Part shown: piece by piece, positions 1 through 8,936 of the stretch
Layout: each line of letters opens with the position of its first letter
Numbering within the stretch: position 1 is the stretch's first letter
Assembly (NCBI RefSeq): GCF_030532965.1
Contig: NZ_JAUNKC010000004.1
Location: forward strand, 88,426-152,425
Origin: Corynebacterium sp.
GTDB taxonomy: Bacteria > Actinomycetota > Actinomycetes > Mycobacteriales > Mycobacteriaceae
Reading direction: 5' to 3'
Length of the DNA: 64,000 bases
Position numbers and translations under genes: made by a program
Notes under the pieces: generated by a model
The model's database searches: none
The model's input: the letters and a program-made list of their open reading frames with translations, nothing else
Told to the model about the DNA's origin: nothing

Positions 1-1213
1 CGGTCCACGTGTGGCCGGGGTCGATGATTGTCAGGTTGGCAGGTTCGCCTACGGAAATTGGACGCCCATGGCCAGGCAGCCGGAGAATCTCGGCGGGCCG
101 TTCACTCATGATCCTCGCTATGAAGCGCCAATCCGCCAGGCCCGTTGCAACAAAGAGCTTTGCGACGATCGCCAGGGAGGTTTCCAGCCCGAGCATTCCG
201 GGTTTCGCGTGTTCAAATTCGCAGCACTTTTCCTCCGAACCGTGCGGTGCATGATCCGTTGCGATGCAGTCGATGGTGCCATCCAAAAGCGCATCGCGTA
301 GCGCCAAGGTATCTGATTCTTCGCGCAATGGTGGATTGACACGATTGACTCCGTCATAGGTGCGCAACCGTTCGTCGGTAAGTAATAGGTGATGTGGCGT
401 AACCTCCGCGGTTAATGGGATTCCTTGGGATTTCGCCCACCGGACTAGCTCCACCGTCCCGGCAGTCGATGCATGGCAGATGTGCATGCGATTGCCGTAA
501 TCCCGGCACAGCAATGCGTCACGGGCCACGATGGATTCTTCCGCCACCCGCGGCCACCCGCGCAGCCCGAGTGTGGCTGCCACTTCGCCTTCGTGCGCCA
601 CTGCGCCTTCGGTTAGCCGCGGGTCCTCGCAGTGCTGTGCCAAAAGCACATCAAGGCCTTTGGCATATTCGATCGCGCGACGCATAATCAACGGATTGTC
701 GACGCATTTTCCGTCGTCGGAAAACATGCGAACCTTGGCATCTGAATGAGCCATCATGCCAAATTCTGTGAGTTCCTTGCCCGCCAGCCCTTTCGTTATG
801 GAGCCGACGGGATGGACGTCGCATAGACCGACCTGTTGCCCCTTGTACCACACCGATTCGGCGATGACTGGCTGGTCCATAACTGGCATGGTGTTAGCCA
901 TGGTGAACACGGCGGTAAACCCGCCCTTTGCTGCTGCTGCGGATCCGGTTGCGATGGTTTCGGTGTCTTCGCGGCCGGGCTCACGCAGGTGAACATGCAT
1001 GTCCACTAAACCGGGCAATAGCACCCCACCGCGGCCATCGACCACCCGATCGGCGTCGAAAAGCTCAGTCCCGACCTCGGCGATAACGCCATCAATGACG
1101 AGCACGTTGACGCCCTCGCCCTCACCGTACGGTTTAACATTCGTGATTAACAGCGAACCTGGCTCTACCGGCCCAAGCTGTCCTGTTTCTGGATAATCCA
1201 ATTTTTCAGTCAT
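1..1213 (-). CDS. pyrC: Dihydroorotase, 3' end cut by window edge
   Basis: Cyclises N-carbamoyl-L-aspartate to dihydroorotate, the third step of de novo pyrimidine synthesis, in the cytoplasm. Reading leftward from ATG 1213-1211 gives an open frame of about 404 codons that runs off the left edge, so the last residues are missing. The N-terminal metal-binding motif [10 protein letters not shown] lies near 1000-970, and a later stretch reads [10 protein letters not shown], the conserved metal/substrate region of the amidohydrolase family. It lies 31 bases after pyrB and is surely cotranscribed with pyrR-pyrB; carA/carB would be expected further left. The frame is never closed inside the window, so the true C-terminus cannot be described. 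Confidence 0.95.
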   Translation of the reverse strand, partial: MTEKLDYPETGQLGPVEPGSLLITNVKPYGEGEGVNVLVIDGVIAEVGTELFDADRVVDGRGGVLLPGLVDMHVHLREPGREDTETIATGSAAAAKGGFTAVFTMANTMPVMDQPVIAESVWYKGQQVGLCDVHPVGSITKGLAGKELTEFGMMAHSDAKVRMFSDDGKCVDNPLIMRRAIEYAKGLDVLLAQHCEDPRLTEGAVAHEGEVAATLGLRGWPRVAEESIVARDALLCRDYGNRMHICHASTAGTVELVRWAKSQGIPLTAEVTPHHLLLTDERLRTYDGVNRVNPPLREESDTLALRDALLDGTIDCIATDHAPHGSEEKCCEFEHAKPGMLGLETSLAIVAKLFVATGLADWRFIARIMSERPAEILRLPGHGRPISVGEPANLTIIDPGHTWT

Positions 1214-1244
1214 TTTCTTTCCTACAGTTACACCTTTGGTCGAA

Positions 1245-2186
1245 TTAGAAGCCTGGGTTCTCGGCGCCAGCGATTAACGTAAACAGCACCGCCATGCGAG
1301 TGTGCACGCCATTTGATACCTGCTGCAATATCGCTGAGCGCGGCGCGTCGGCAACAGCATAGTTAATTTCCATTCCGCGCAACATCGGCCCCGGGTGCAT
1401 GACAATCGCCCCGTCTTTCATCCGGGATTCCCGCTGCTTACTCAGGCCGTATAACGTCGCATACTCCCGATGGGAGGGGAAGAATCCGCCGAGCATTCGT
1501 TCTTGTTGCACCCGCAGCATCATCACGACGTCTGCGTCTGGAATTTCCGGATCCATGTCATAGTTGACTCGAACCGGCCAGTTTTCCACCCCTGGTGGCA
1601 GCAACGTGGGGGGTGCGACCAACACGACCTCCGCGCCGAGGGTGGCAAGCAAATCAACGTTGGAACGAACCACCCGAGAATGCAAACAGTCGCCAACAAT
1701 GACGATCTTGCGTCCAGCGATGTCGCCGATCCGTTGCCGCATCGTCACCGCGTCCAGCAATGCTTGTGTTGGATGCTGATGCGAACCGTCGCCAGCGTTG
1801 ATAACCGAAGGCCCTACCCCACCTGGAGCTACCCACTGCGCTAACTGCTGCGCCGCGCCGGAGGACGGGTGGCGGATAATCAACGCATCCGCGCCGATAG
1901 CTGACAGGGTGAGTCCCGTGTCTTTCAACGATTCGCCTTTTTTCACCGACGACGAGGAAGCGGAGATATTGATGACATCCGCGCTCATCCATTTACCAGC
2001 GGTTTCAAAAGACGAACGGGTGCGGGTCGAGTTTTCATAAAAAACGGTGAAGATTGTTCGCCCCCGCAAGGTGGGAAGCTTTTTTAATTCCCGTCCTTCA
2101 AGCGCTTCCCGGAACCGGTCGGCTTCGTCCATGAGGCCTGTGATTTCGTCTTTCGATAGATCTGCGATGCTAAGCAGGTGTTTCAT
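1245..2186 (-). CDS. pyrB: Aspartate carbamoyltransferase, catalytic chain
   Basis: Condenses carbamoyl phosphate with aspartate to give carbamoyl-aspartate, the committed step of pyrimidine synthesis. The product has 313 residues, the normal catalytic-chain length. The carbamoyl-phosphate loop STRTR is at residues 53-57, the 80s loop SSSVKKGES at about 78-86 and the HPTQALLD motif at 138-145. No regulatory chain gene (pyrI) is seen, as usual in actinobacteria, where control is through PyrR. The start overlaps the 3' end of pyrR by 17 bases, which suggests translational coupling. Second gene of pyrR-pyrB-pyrC. Confidence 0.97.
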   Translation of the reverse strand: MKHLLSIADLSKDEITGLMDEADRFREALEGRELKKLPTLRGRTIFTVFYENSTRTRSSFETAGKWMSADVINISASSSSVKKGESLKDTGLTLSAIGADALIIRHPSSGAAQQLAQWVAPGGVGPSVINAGDGSHQHPTQALLDAVTMRQRIGDIAGRKIVIVGDCLHSRVVRSNVDLLATLGAEVVLVAPPTLLPPGVENWPVRVNYDMDPEIPDADVVMMLRVQQERMLGGFFPSHREYATLYGLSKQRESRMKDGAIVMHPGPMLRGMEINYAVADAPRSAILQQVSNGVHTRMAVLFTLIAGAENPGF

Positions 2187-2763
2187 CTATTCCGTCACCT
2201 CGGGTTAACACGATGGCATCTTTGCCATCAATATCGGCAAGTAAGACTGCAACATCTTCGGTGCGGGAAGTAGGTAGATTCTTACCCACGTAATCCGCCC
2301 GAATCGGCAATTCCCGGTGTCCCCTATCCACCAACACCGCTAATTGCACAGAAGCCGGTCGCCCCACATCGCGCAGCGCATCAAGTGCTGCTCTGATGGA
2401 ACGACCGGAAAACAAAACGTCATCAACCAAAATAACCGTCGCCCCGTCGACCCCGCCGGGAGGGATACGCGTTGGTCGGAGGGCGCGATGCGGCTTCGAC
2501 CGCAAATCATCCCGATATAGTGTGATGTCTAAACTGCCTACCGGTACAGTAGCGCCGGTGAATTGCGCAATCTTGTCCGCCAGCCGGTTAGCCAGTGGCA
2601 CTCCCCCCGATGGAATGCCGAGCAACATCACTGACTGGGTTGCCTGGTTTTCGGGTGCGTCCAGGGCAGTTTTTTCAATGATCTGGTGCGCGATGCGTGC
2701 AATAGTACGAGACACGTCGTCGCTGCTTAACAACTCGACTGTCTCGTGCCGATTCTCACTCAT
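2170..2763 (-). CDS. pyrR: PyrR, pyrimidine operon regulator / uracil phosphoribosyltransferase
   Basis: RNA-binding attenuator of the pyr operon that also has uracil phosphoribosyltransferase activity in characterised relatives. The chosen ATG at 2763 gives 197 residues starting MSENRHE; it is preceded by AAGGAGG at good spacing, while the longer frame to 2811 lacks a ribosome site and adds 16 untypical residues. The PRPP-binding motif [13 protein letters not shown] is at residues 110-122. First gene of the operon, overlapping pyrB. A hairpin with a PyrR-like loop lies just upstream, so autoregulation at the level of translation or attenuation is likely (inference). Confidence 0.95.
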   Translation of the reverse strand: MSENRHETVELLSSDDVSRTIARIAHQIIEKTALDAPENQATQSVMLLGIPSGGVPLANRLADKIAQFTGATVPVGSLDITLYRDDLRSKPHRALRPTRIPPGGVDGATVILVDDVLFSGRSIRAALDALRDVGRPASVQLAVLVDRGHRELPIRADYVGKNLPTSRTEDVAVLLADIDGKDAIVLTRGDGIDETPA

Positions 2764-2775
2764 CGTGACCTCCTT

Positions 2776-2795
2776 CCCCGCCTCACTGTGCGGTC
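2776..2795 (-). promoter_or_regulatory. Candidate PyrR-binding hairpin in pyrR leader
   Basis: On the minus strand the leader contains CCGC-ACAGTGAG-GCGG, a 4-bp stem (2778-2781 with 2790-2793) whose loop carries CAGTGAGG. This resembles the CNGNGAGG core of the loop bound by PyrR in Bacillus and mycobacterial pyr leaders. It sits directly against the AAGGAGG ribosome site of pyrR, so binding could block translation. The stem is short and the assignment rests on motif resemblance only. Confidence 0.45.
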
Positions 2796-3396
2796 CGTTA
2801 AAGGATGTCAAGCATGACGGCTACAAAATGTAAAGCCCGGCTGTAGGAAACTTAAGGCACTAAATTTTGTGGGGTCATACTTTTCTAGTTGAGATTAAAT
2901 TAGGTGGTGATTCTGCACTCTATTCACCTGGCGATGATCAAGCGCAGCACTGCAACAAACTTTATCACCTTAATCCCGGGTTTAAGCCATCCCCCAGCTC
3001 AGCTGCGTCCATCCGACAGCAATCTATCTGATTCTTCCCCATCTTCTCATTGCCGCCCAGTACCCCATCGCCCGTCTATCGGTTTTTTCAAAAACCATAC
3101 CCACGTATCCAGGCGAGAGGTCGCAGCGGTAAAAGTTGAACATTTTTCGTACGACCACTACATCGAACCCGCCGCGGGCTGACATGAAGCACCCAATATG
3201 AAACACCGGCATGTATTTCCCCGACACATTAACTAACACCCAATAAGTCAAGAATCCAAAGCAGCTTCCAACCAGTGCCGCAAGTTTCACTTATGCTTGT
3301 CAACCAGAAGCACAATTCCCCAACCATTAACGACCACCACCTTAGGTAGCGGTAATTTCCCGCAGCCAAAGGAATCTAAGAGAAAACAGGATCGCC
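2796..3396. other. Long intergenic region between pyrR and SDR gene
   Basis: About 600 bases between two divergent genes. It must hold the pyr promoter (leftward) and the promoter of the 3397 gene (rightward), but neither has a clear pair of -35/-10 boxes by eye. Short frames exist on both strands; only the one at 3024-3290 is worth noting. No repeats or long hairpins were seen. Confidence 0.5.
3024..3290 (-). CDS. Doubtful small hypothetical protein (88 aa)
   Basis: A GTG-started frame of 88 residues beginning MKLAALVGSCFGFLTYW, with one hydrophobic N-terminal segment and a basic, aromatic C-terminal part. It fills an otherwise empty gap of about 600 bases, which is why it is listed. Against it: no ribosome binding site precedes the GTG, and no family is recognised. 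It may be chance coding potential or the remnant of a small membrane protein. Confidence 0.2.
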   Translation of the reverse strand: MKLAALVGSCFGFLTYWVLVNVSGKYMPVFHIGCFMSARGGFDVVVVRKMFNFYRCDLSPGYVGMVFEKTDRRAMGYWAAMRRWGRIR

Positions 3397-4779
3397 ATGA
3401 GCCTCGTAACCAGCCACATTGTCCCAGGTTCCCGTGAAGATGTGTGGAATTGGCACAGCCGCCCGGGCGCGGTTGCAAGGTTGACGCCGCCGTTTTTCCC
3501 GTTCACGCCTATTCAGGAGACTACTGATTTGGCGCGGGGTACGACGGTATTTTCGTTACCTGCCGGGTTGCGGTGGGAGGCGCGTCACGATCTTTCTGGG
3601 TACGTTAAGGGGTTTCGGTTTACTGATGTGTGTGTGACCGCGCCGATTCGGGCATTGGCTAATTGGCGGCATAGTCATGCGTTTTGTGAGGTGGAGGTTG
3701 ATGGGGTTGCGGCGACGCGGATTACGGATGAGGTGCGTACCCGGTTGCCAAAGGCGTCGCTTGCGCCGATGTTTGCGTATCGGCAGCAGCAGTTGATTCA
3801 CGATATTAAGAAGATGTCAGAATTTGCAGAGTTAACGGAGAAGCCGTTGCGGTTTGCCGTGACGGGTTCGCGGGGGCTTGTGGGTCGGGCGTTGGTGGCA
3901 CAATTGACGACCTTGGGTCACAGTGTGGTTCGTTTGGTGCGTGAGCAGCCTGGCGATGGGGGGTCGCCGGACGCGGTCGTTTCGGAGCGGTTCTGGGATC
4001 CGGAGAATCCTGACGCGGGGCTTGTCGCTGATGTGGATGTGTTGATTCATTTAGCTGGTGAGCCGATTTTTGGTCGGTTTAATGATGCGCATAAGAAGGC
4101 GCTTCGGGAAAGTCGGGTGGGGCCGACATCTCGGTTGGCTGCGTTGGTTGCGGCTTCGGATAAGTGCCAGGTGATGGTCTCGGCTTCTGCGATCGGTTTT
4201 TATGGTTTCGATCGTGGCGATGAGGTATTGACGGAGGATTCAGGTTTAGGTTCGGGTTTTTTGGCGGAGTTAACGCGCGATTGGGAGGCGGATTGTGCGC
4301 CTGCAGTATCTGCGGGTAAGCGGGTCGTGATGGTGCGAACTGGGGTGGTTTTGAGTGCGCGGGGTGGTATTTTGCCGGTTTTGCGTACAGTGTTTTCGAC
4401 TGGTTTGGGGGGAAAGTTTGATGACGGCGCGGCGTGGTTTTCGTGGGTGTCCTTGGATGATTTGACGGATACGTTGATACGTTCTGCGGTGGATTCGCGG
4501 CTGGTTGGTCCGGTGAATGCGGTGTCGCCTACTCCGGTGACGAATGCAGAGATGGTGCGGGCGTTGGGTGCGCAGTTGCGTCGCCCTGCGCGGTTTCCGA
4601 TTCCAGCGATTGGCCCGAAGGTGTTGTTGGGTGCACAGGGAGCGGAAGAACTGGTATTGGCATCGCAAAAGGTAATGCCGGAGCGGTTATTGCGGTTGGG
4701 GCATGAATTTCGCTATTCGACGATTGAGCAGGCGTTGGCGCATGAGTTGGGTGGGGAGAAGCTTTTCGACGCTCCGTAG
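3397..4779 (+). CDS. SRPBCC domain fused to TIGR01777-type SDR epimerase
   Basis: Protein of 460 residues with two domains. Residues 1-140 look like an SRPBCC/polyketide-cyclase-like ligand-binding fold (the start SHIVPGSREDVW is typical). From about 150 onward there is a Rossmann-type extended SDR of the YfcH/TIGR01777 epimerase family, with the dinucleotide loop GSRGLVG at 157-163 and the family stretch VMVSASAIGFYG further on. The substrate is unknown in this family. AGGA precedes the ATG at suitable spacing. The fused form is common in corynebacteria (recalled, not searched). The DNA here is markedly G/T-rich on the coding strand, unlike most of the window. Confidence 0.85.
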   Translation: MSLVTSHIVPGSREDVWNWHSRPGAVARLTPPFFPFTPIQETTDLARGTTVFSLPAGLRWEARHDLSGYVKGFRFTDVCVTAPIRALANWRHSHAFCEVEVDGVAATRITDEVRTRLPKASLAPMFAYRQQQLIHDIKKMSEFAELTEKPLRFAVTGSRGLVGRALVAQLTTLGHSVVRLVREQPGDGGSPDAVVSERFWDPENPDAGLVADVDVLIHLAGEPIFGRFNDAHKKALRESRVGPTSRLAALVAASDKCQVMVSASAIGFYGFDRGDEVLTEDSGLGSGFLAELTRDWEADCAPAVSAGKRVVMVRTGVVLSARGGILPVLRTVFSTGLGGKFDDGAAWFSWVSLDDLTDTLIRSAVDSRLVGPVNAVSPTPVTNAEMVRALGAQLRRPARFPIPAIGPKVLLGAQGAEELVLASQKVMPERLLRLGHEFRYSTIEQALAHELGGEKLFDAP

Positions 4780-4909
4780 GACGGGGCGCGTTGTCTGCGG
4801 GGTGACTTGGGGTAGCAAATATTAAATTTCTTTCATATTTGCACTTGGGTTGCACGTCTTTGCTGTGTCGCTGTTCCGCTACCTGCTTGGTCACCCATAT
4901 TTTTAAACT

Positions 4910-5380
4910 ATGTCTGCGAAGAACGTTGCGGAGAAGCTGACGGTTTGTGGTTTTGCGCTGCCCGACGTGGCTGAGGTTTTAGCTGCTGAGGGGCTGGAGT
5001 TTCTCGATGAAGGTGACCGAATAGTCACCGGATTCGTAGATCAGGCCGTATTTTTCCAGGTGAAGGGCGATTTCTTGGTTGTGTGTTCCGTGTGGCGTGG
5101 CACGGTTCCGGTCGCGAAGGCGACCCGGTTACTGTCGTTGTGTTATGACTGGAATACGATGCACGATGCTCCTACCTTGCAGTTTGAGGAGACGGGCTCT
5201 GGTTCGTTGGAATTGCGGTGTCGGCGTAGTTTGCGGGTTGGTGACGGGGTTAGTTTTAACCAGTTAGGGGCGTTTGTGATCACTACCCTTGATGCGTTTA
5301 TGGCATGTTGGAATTATGTGGCTGGCGAGTTGCCCTATTACGTGAATTGGCCGTTGCCGGGTGTTAATGGGGTTTCGTAG
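4910..5380 (+). CDS. YbjN domain protein (first of a pair)
   Basis: A 156-residue protein of the YbjN family, a type III secretion chaperone-like fold of unclear cellular role in actinobacteria. Recognised from the layout VCSVWRGTVP, the conserved N-terminal strand region, then LCYDWNT and a long final helix (LGAFVITTLDAFMACW). No good ribosome site precedes the ATG, so translation may start on a short leader. It is followed after 10 bases by a second YbjN gene, so the two are probably cotranscribed and could form a heterodimer (inference). No signal peptide or membrane segment. Confidence 0.8.
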   Translation: MSAKNVAEKLTVCGFALPDVAEVLAAEGLEFLDEGDRIVTGFVDQAVFFQVKGDFLVVCSVWRGTVPVAKATRLLSLCYDWNTMHDAPTLQFEETGSGSLELRCRRSLRVGDGVSFNQLGAFVITTLDAFMACWNYVAGELPYYVNWPLPGVNGVS

Positions 5381-5390
5381 GAGGGGTGTC

Positions 5391-5867
5391 GTGGTGAGGA
5401 AGTCGCGTAAGCCAGCGGATTCGCAGCATATTCCGGTTGCGGTGAATTTTGGTATGGTGATTGCTGCTATGTCGGAGTTGGGGATTGCGATTCATCCGGC
5501 TTCGCAGAAGGCCAACAGAGGTCGGGCCAGTATTAATGGCGTGCCGTTTTTGTTTGCGTTGCTTCCTACCGCCGCTATTGTGCGGGGTGTGGTCGAGTTT
5601 CCGGATCCGAGCGCGGCTGATGATGTGATTCCGCATGTGTCATGGTTGTTGGCGTGTAATCAGGTGAATGTTTCGCTTGATTGCGGTCGCGCTTCGGTCG
5701 TTTCGGTTCCGGATGGATATCAGTTGCGTGCTGAGGTGGAATTGCCGCTGGCAACTGGGTTGAGTCGTCGCCAGTTGCGCTCAGGGTTGCAAGCTGCGGT
5801 GGATCAGGTTTTCAGCATTTTGGAGGAGACTGAAGCGGCGCAGCTTAGTACCGGTTCTCGGCCTTAA
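5391..5867 (+). CDS. YbjN domain protein (second of a pair)
   Basis: About 158 residues from GTG 5391; GTG 5394 is nearly as good, and both follow the AGGAGG at 5379-5384. The longer frame from 5361 would overlap the preceding gene without need. The product has the YbjN pattern again, with a C-terminal helix ending RSGLQAAVDQVFSILEE, but its sequence is clearly diverged from its neighbour. The N-terminus is basic (RKSRKPAD). The final codons lie inside a perfect 15-bp inverted repeat that probably acts as terminator. Function unknown. Confidence 0.78.
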   Translation: MVRKSRKPADSQHIPVAVNFGMVIAAMSELGIAIHPASQKANRGRASINGVPFLFALLPTAAIVRGVVEFPDPSAADDVIPHVSWLLACNQVNVSLDCGRASVVSVPDGYQLRAEVELPLATGLSRRQLRSGLQAAVDQVFSILEETEAAQLSTGSRP

Positions 5868-5879
5868 GCTGCGCCGCTT
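5833..5879 (+). terminator. Perfect 15-bp inverted repeat at end of YbjN pair
   Basis: Arms 5833-5847 and 5865-5879 are exact inverted copies (AAGCGGCGCAGCTTA) around a 17-base loop. The left arm is inside the coding sequence and the stop codon lies at 5865-5867. There is no U-tract after it (TGTGTCTAAG), so it is either a weak intrinsic terminator or an RNA 3'-end stabiliser. Confidence 0.55.
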
Positions 5880-5911
5880 GTGTCTAAGGGATAAGGCACA
5901 AATATTTCTTT

Positions 5912-5934
5912 AGCGGCAACCTGTCGCTGCCGCT
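5912..5934 (-). terminator. Candidate terminator after nusB
   Basis: Seven-bp stem AGCGGCA/TGCCGCT (5912-5918 and 5928-5934), 17 bases past the nusB stop. On the minus strand it is followed by AAAGAAATATTTG, only weakly U-rich. Together with the convergent repeat at 5833-5879 it separates the two opposing transcripts. Confidence 0.4.
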
Positions 5935-5950
5935 TAAGTCGGGCCCGAAT

Positions 5951-6838
5951 TTAGTCCTCGACTCCTGGTTGCACGTCATTGCTGGGTGGCTGCATGGACG
6001 CATCGTTTTCGGTATCGACCAGGTCAGCTGCTGTCGATGACGACATGGTTTCCTCAAGCTGATTGCCAGTCGCTTCAACTGCTGACGTCGTTTCTGAGTC
6101 GTTCATGACCTCCTCGGCGCTGGCCTCTTCCACAGCCTCGTTTGCGATGAAGGTCTCGCTATGAACAGTGTCGTCATCGTCTGTGTCCTGGGCATCGACG
6201 ATGGAGGTTTCCGCTGCCGCGAGTGCCTCCTCGAACGATAACGCTAAGATCCCATCGTCGCTAAGCTTTTCGACGTCGCTTGCCGTCGCGGTTTCCGAAT
6301 CAGACTCAGCATCTTCATCGGATTCAATGTCGTCGCCAAGCTCCGGCGTTGGGGAGCGCAGTTCGTCGATGTTTTTTAAGGCGGAGTCTAAAACGGCGTT
6401 GATGTATGCCGGTGCGGTAGCGCCAGAATACTGGGCTGCCATTTCGATCGCCTCGGTCATTGCGGTTTTCAGCGGAACGTCTTCGTTGAAGATCATTTCC
6501 CACACGGCCACCCGCAGGATAGCCCGGTCCACCGCTGAGATCCGATGGAGTTCCCAATCTTCTGACAGGTAGGAGGCAATAACATCGTCGATGCGATTGA
6601 GTTCCTCCGCGGCGCCAGCAATGATTTCACGGGTGTATGCGGCGACTGGAGCAACGATGGATTCGTCGATTCGGGACAAATGTACTCGGTCTTGCACGAT
6701 AGCTACCGGATCGACGTCGCGGGCTTCGGCTTCGTACAGGATATCAACGGCACGGCGGCGTGCTTTGAAGCGGGATCCGTGCCGTTTCCAGTTTTTCGCC
6801 TGGTTGCGCGGTGAGTGTGATGTGTTCGAGTCAGCCAC
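5951..6838 (-). CDS. nusB: Transcription antitermination factor NusB with long acidic tail
   Basis: Binds boxA RNA with NusE/S10 in rRNA antitermination. Residues 25-160 hold the all-helical NusB domain ([17 protein letters not shown], then [10 protein letters not shown] and [11 protein letters not shown]). Residues 161-295 are an extra tail: of 135 residues, 41 are Asp/Glu and only one is Lys, so it is strongly acidic and probably disordered. Usual NusB proteins end near 140-200 residues, so the tail is unusual. GTG start 2 bases after the efp stop, in the same operon. Role of the tail unknown. Confidence 0.92.
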   Translation of the reverse strand: MADSNTSHSPRNQAKNWKRHGSRFKARRRAVDILYEAEARDVDPVAIVQDRVHLSRIDESIVAPVAAYTREIIAGAAEELNRIDDVIASYLSEDWELHRISAVDRAILRVAVWEMIFNEDVPLKTAMTEAIEMAAQYSGATAPAYINAVLDSALKNIDELRSPTPELGDDIESDEDAESDSETATASDVEKLSDDGILALSFEEALAAAETSIVDAQDTDDDDTVHSETFIANEAVEEASAEEVMNDSETTSAVEATGNQLEETMSSSTAADLVDTENDASMQPPSNDVQPGVED

Positions 6839-6840
6839 GA

Positions 6841-7404
6841 TTAGTTGTTCACGCGGGAGAGGTAGGAACCATTACGGGTGTCGACTTTGACGACGTTGCC
6901 GGTTTCAATGAACAACGGCACCTGAATCTCAGCACCGGTTTCAAGGGTTGCAGGCTTGGTGCCGCCGGAGGAGCGGTCGCCTTGCAGGCCTGGTTCGGTG
7001 TGGGAAACGGTGAGGTCCATGGAAATCGGAAGCTCCGCGAATAATGGTTCGCCGTCGTGGAAAGAAACCTGAATGGTGGTGTTTTCCAACATGAACTTTG
7101 CACCGTCGCCGACGAGGTGCTCGTCGAGTTCGATTTGTTCGTAGGTTTTATCGTCCATCACCACGTAGGAGGAGCCATCGTGGTACAGGTAGGTCATGTC
7201 GCGGCGGTCGACGGTAGCGGTTTCGACTTTCACACCGGCATTGAAGGTTTTGTCGGTGACCTTGCCGCTGACAACGTCCTTGAGTTTGGTGCGGACGAAA
7301 GCTGGGCCCTTACCTGGCTTTACGTGCTGGAATTCGATGATTTGCTGGAGCTTGTTGTCGATCTTGAGTACAAGACCATTTTTGAAATCAGCTGTGGTTG
7401 CCAC
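6841..7404 (-). CDS. efp: Translation elongation factor P
   Basis: Relieves ribosome stalling at proline runs. The 187-residue length and three beta-barrel domains are standard. The tip loop reads [10 protein letters not shown] with Lys32 at the site that is modified in some bacteria; the PGKGP loop is the actinobacterial type, which acts without that modification in characterised corynebacteria. The C-terminal signature [17 protein letters not shown] is present. GTG start with AGGAAG upstream. It follows pepQ after about 300 bases with a strong hairpin between, so efp-nusB may have its own promoter. Confidence 0.97.
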   Translation of the reverse strand: MATTADFKNGLVLKIDNKLQQIIEFQHVKPGKGPAFVRTKLKDVVSGKVTDKTFNAGVKVETATVDRRDMTYLYHDGSSYVVMDDKTYEQIELDEHLVGDGAKFMLENTTIQVSFHDGEPLFAELPISMDLTVSHTEPGLQGDRSSGGTKPATLETGAEIQVPLFIETGNVVKVDTRNGSYLSRVNN

Positions 7405-7705
7405 GACAGGTTACTTCCTAACAGGTTTGAATTTTTCAAGGGTTTAACACAAAAACCGCAATCTGGTTTTCTAACTGTGCAAGGGTACACCACTTTAGCA
7501 ACGATGCGCTAACCCGCAACGACGCAATAAGGAAGAAATCTTGGATATTTCATCACACGCAACCACAGCATCTATCTGTTCGACAGCTGAAAATTTTCGT
7601 ACAATGCCTTAAACTGCAACGACCACTGGCCCACCGACACAAGCTGTAAGCTGCGTGTCGGCGGGCCAGGTAACCAGCGATAATGGTTGCGCACCGGGTG
7701 CGTTA
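7405..7705. other. Intergenic region between pepQ and efp
   Basis: About 300 bases without a gene. It contains the pepQ hairpin (7626-7669) and must contain the efp-nusB promoter if the hairpin terminates, but no convincing -35/-10 pair was found by eye. Confidence 0.5.
7626..7669 (-). terminator. Strong hairpin after pepQ
   Basis: Arms 7626-7640 and 7655-7669 pair over 15 bases in minus-strand RNA, including one G-U pair that would be an A-C mismatch in plus-strand RNA, so the structure is kept for the leftward transcript. No U-run follows, which makes it a U-less terminator or 3'-end protector. Confidence 0.55.
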
Positions 7706-8797
7706 CTACACGATCAGTAGGTCTTTCGGTAACCGGGTGAGGTTTTCGGCAACACCGCTGGTGATCAGAAGCGTATCCTCAATGCGCACTCCCCCCTTAC
7801 CCGGAACATAAATCCCCGGCTCGATGGTCAAGGTCATGTTCTCGGCCAATTCACCAGAACCGGTAACTGCGGCCCACGGAGCTTCGTGCACATCCAAACC
7901 GATCCCGTGGCCAGTGGAGTGAACGAAATAGTCGCCGTAACCCGCGTCGGTGATGACATCGCGACACGCCTTGTCGACGTCGACAAGCTGCGCCCCAGGA
8001 ACGGCGGCCGCGCAGCCTGCTAATTGTGCCCGCAACACGATCTCGTAGATTTCTTGAGCAAAATCGGAAGCCTCGCCCACCACGACCGTACGGGTCGTAT
8101 CGGAATTAAAACCTCGATCATGGGCACCAAAATCAATAGTGACCAGATCCCCTACCTCAATAACCCGATCAGTTGCGCTGTGGTGCGGCTTGGCGGAATT
8201 CGGCCCGGAGGCAACAATCGTATCGAAGCTTGGCCGTTCCGCGCCCTTGACGCGCATCCTGTATTCCAAGTCGCCCGCGACTTCGCGTTCGGTGCGGCCA
8301 GCCCGAATGAGGCCAGCATCGACGATTTCTTGGAACGCAGAATTTGCAAGCTCCGCCACCGCGCGTAGCCGTTCCCGTTCCAATGGGTCCTTGGTTATCC
8401 GAATCTCCTCAATCACCCCGGAGATCGGCACCAAGGTGACGTCTTCGCCGCAGACCTCTTCGAGTTTTTTAAACTCCGCCACCGAAACGAAGTCCGCTTC
8501 GAAACCGACCCGGCGCGGCCCCGTAATCTTCGATAATAGGGTGGTTGCGCAGGCACGGGCGTTGATGGCCTCAATATCAGGGACTTCTTCGGCGATTTGG
8601 GTGGTGTATCGACCGTCCGTTGCCATCAAGGCGGAGAGGTCTTTATACACTGTCAACGCCGCATTGGAGCCGGAAAAGCCGGAGAGATATCGAACGTGGG
8701 TGAGATGGGTTACCAGCATGACGTCTACGCGTTGGGCTGCTAGTTTCGCCGCCAGTGCGCGACGCCGGGTTAAGAATCGAGTATCCGATAAAGCCAC
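7706..8797 (-). CDS. pepQ: Xaa-Pro aminopeptidase / dipeptidase, M24 family
   Basis: Cytoplasmic metallopeptidase cleaving next to proline. The 363 residues comprise an N-terminal creatinase-like domain (about 1-130) and the C-terminal pita-bread catalytic domain. Metal ligands are seen in TIDFGAHDRGFNSDTT (Asp pair), VHSTGHGIGLDVHEAP (His) and LTIEPGIY / RIEDTLLI (Glu pair). GTG start with AAGGA seven bases upstream. Its position between aroQ and efp is conserved in corynebacteria and mycobacteria. The exact substrate range cannot be told from sequence. Confidence 0.93.
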   Translation of the reverse strand: MALSDTRFLTRRRALAAKLAAQRVDVMLVTHLTHVRYLSGFSGSNAALTVYKDLSALMATDGRYTTQIAEEVPDIEAINARACATTLLSKITGPRRVGFEADFVSVAEFKKLEEVCGEDVTLVPISGVIEEIRITKDPLERERLRAVAELANSAFQEIVDAGLIRAGRTEREVAGDLEYRMRVKGAERPSFDTIVASGPNSAKPHHSATDRVIEVGDLVTIDFGAHDRGFNSDTTRTVVVGEASDFAQEIYEIVLRAQLAGCAAAVPGAQLVDVDKACRDVITDAGYGDYFVHSTGHGIGLDVHEAPWAAVTGSGELAENMTLTIEPGIYVPGKGGVRIEDTLLITSGVAENLTRLPKDLLIV

Positions 8798-8871
8798 GAT
8801 GAATCCTTAAGATCGCAAGTAGGCTGAGGTCAAAGACTTCAACCAGTTATTTTATGTGTATGTGTCACCCG

Positions 8872-8897
8872 CCTACCGGCCATTCATAACCGGTAGG
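8872..8897 (-). terminator. Hairpin after aroQ
   Basis: Perfect 8-bp stem CCTACCGG/CCGGTAGG (8872-8879, 8890-8897) with a 10-base loop, between aroQ and pepQ on the leftward transcript. No U-tract follows, so partial read-through into pepQ is likely. Confidence 0.45.
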
Positions 8898-8936
8898 TTG
8901 TGCTGGTGAAAGGTTGTGATTTTTATAATAAGCGGT

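Noticed and set aside
2904-3182. 92-residue plus-strand frame in the pyrR-SDR gap
   Set aside because: No ribosome site, no domain, composition like non-coding DNA.
8139-8810. 223-residue frame opposite pepQ
   Set aside because: Antisense shadow of pepQ, which has complete catalytic motifs.
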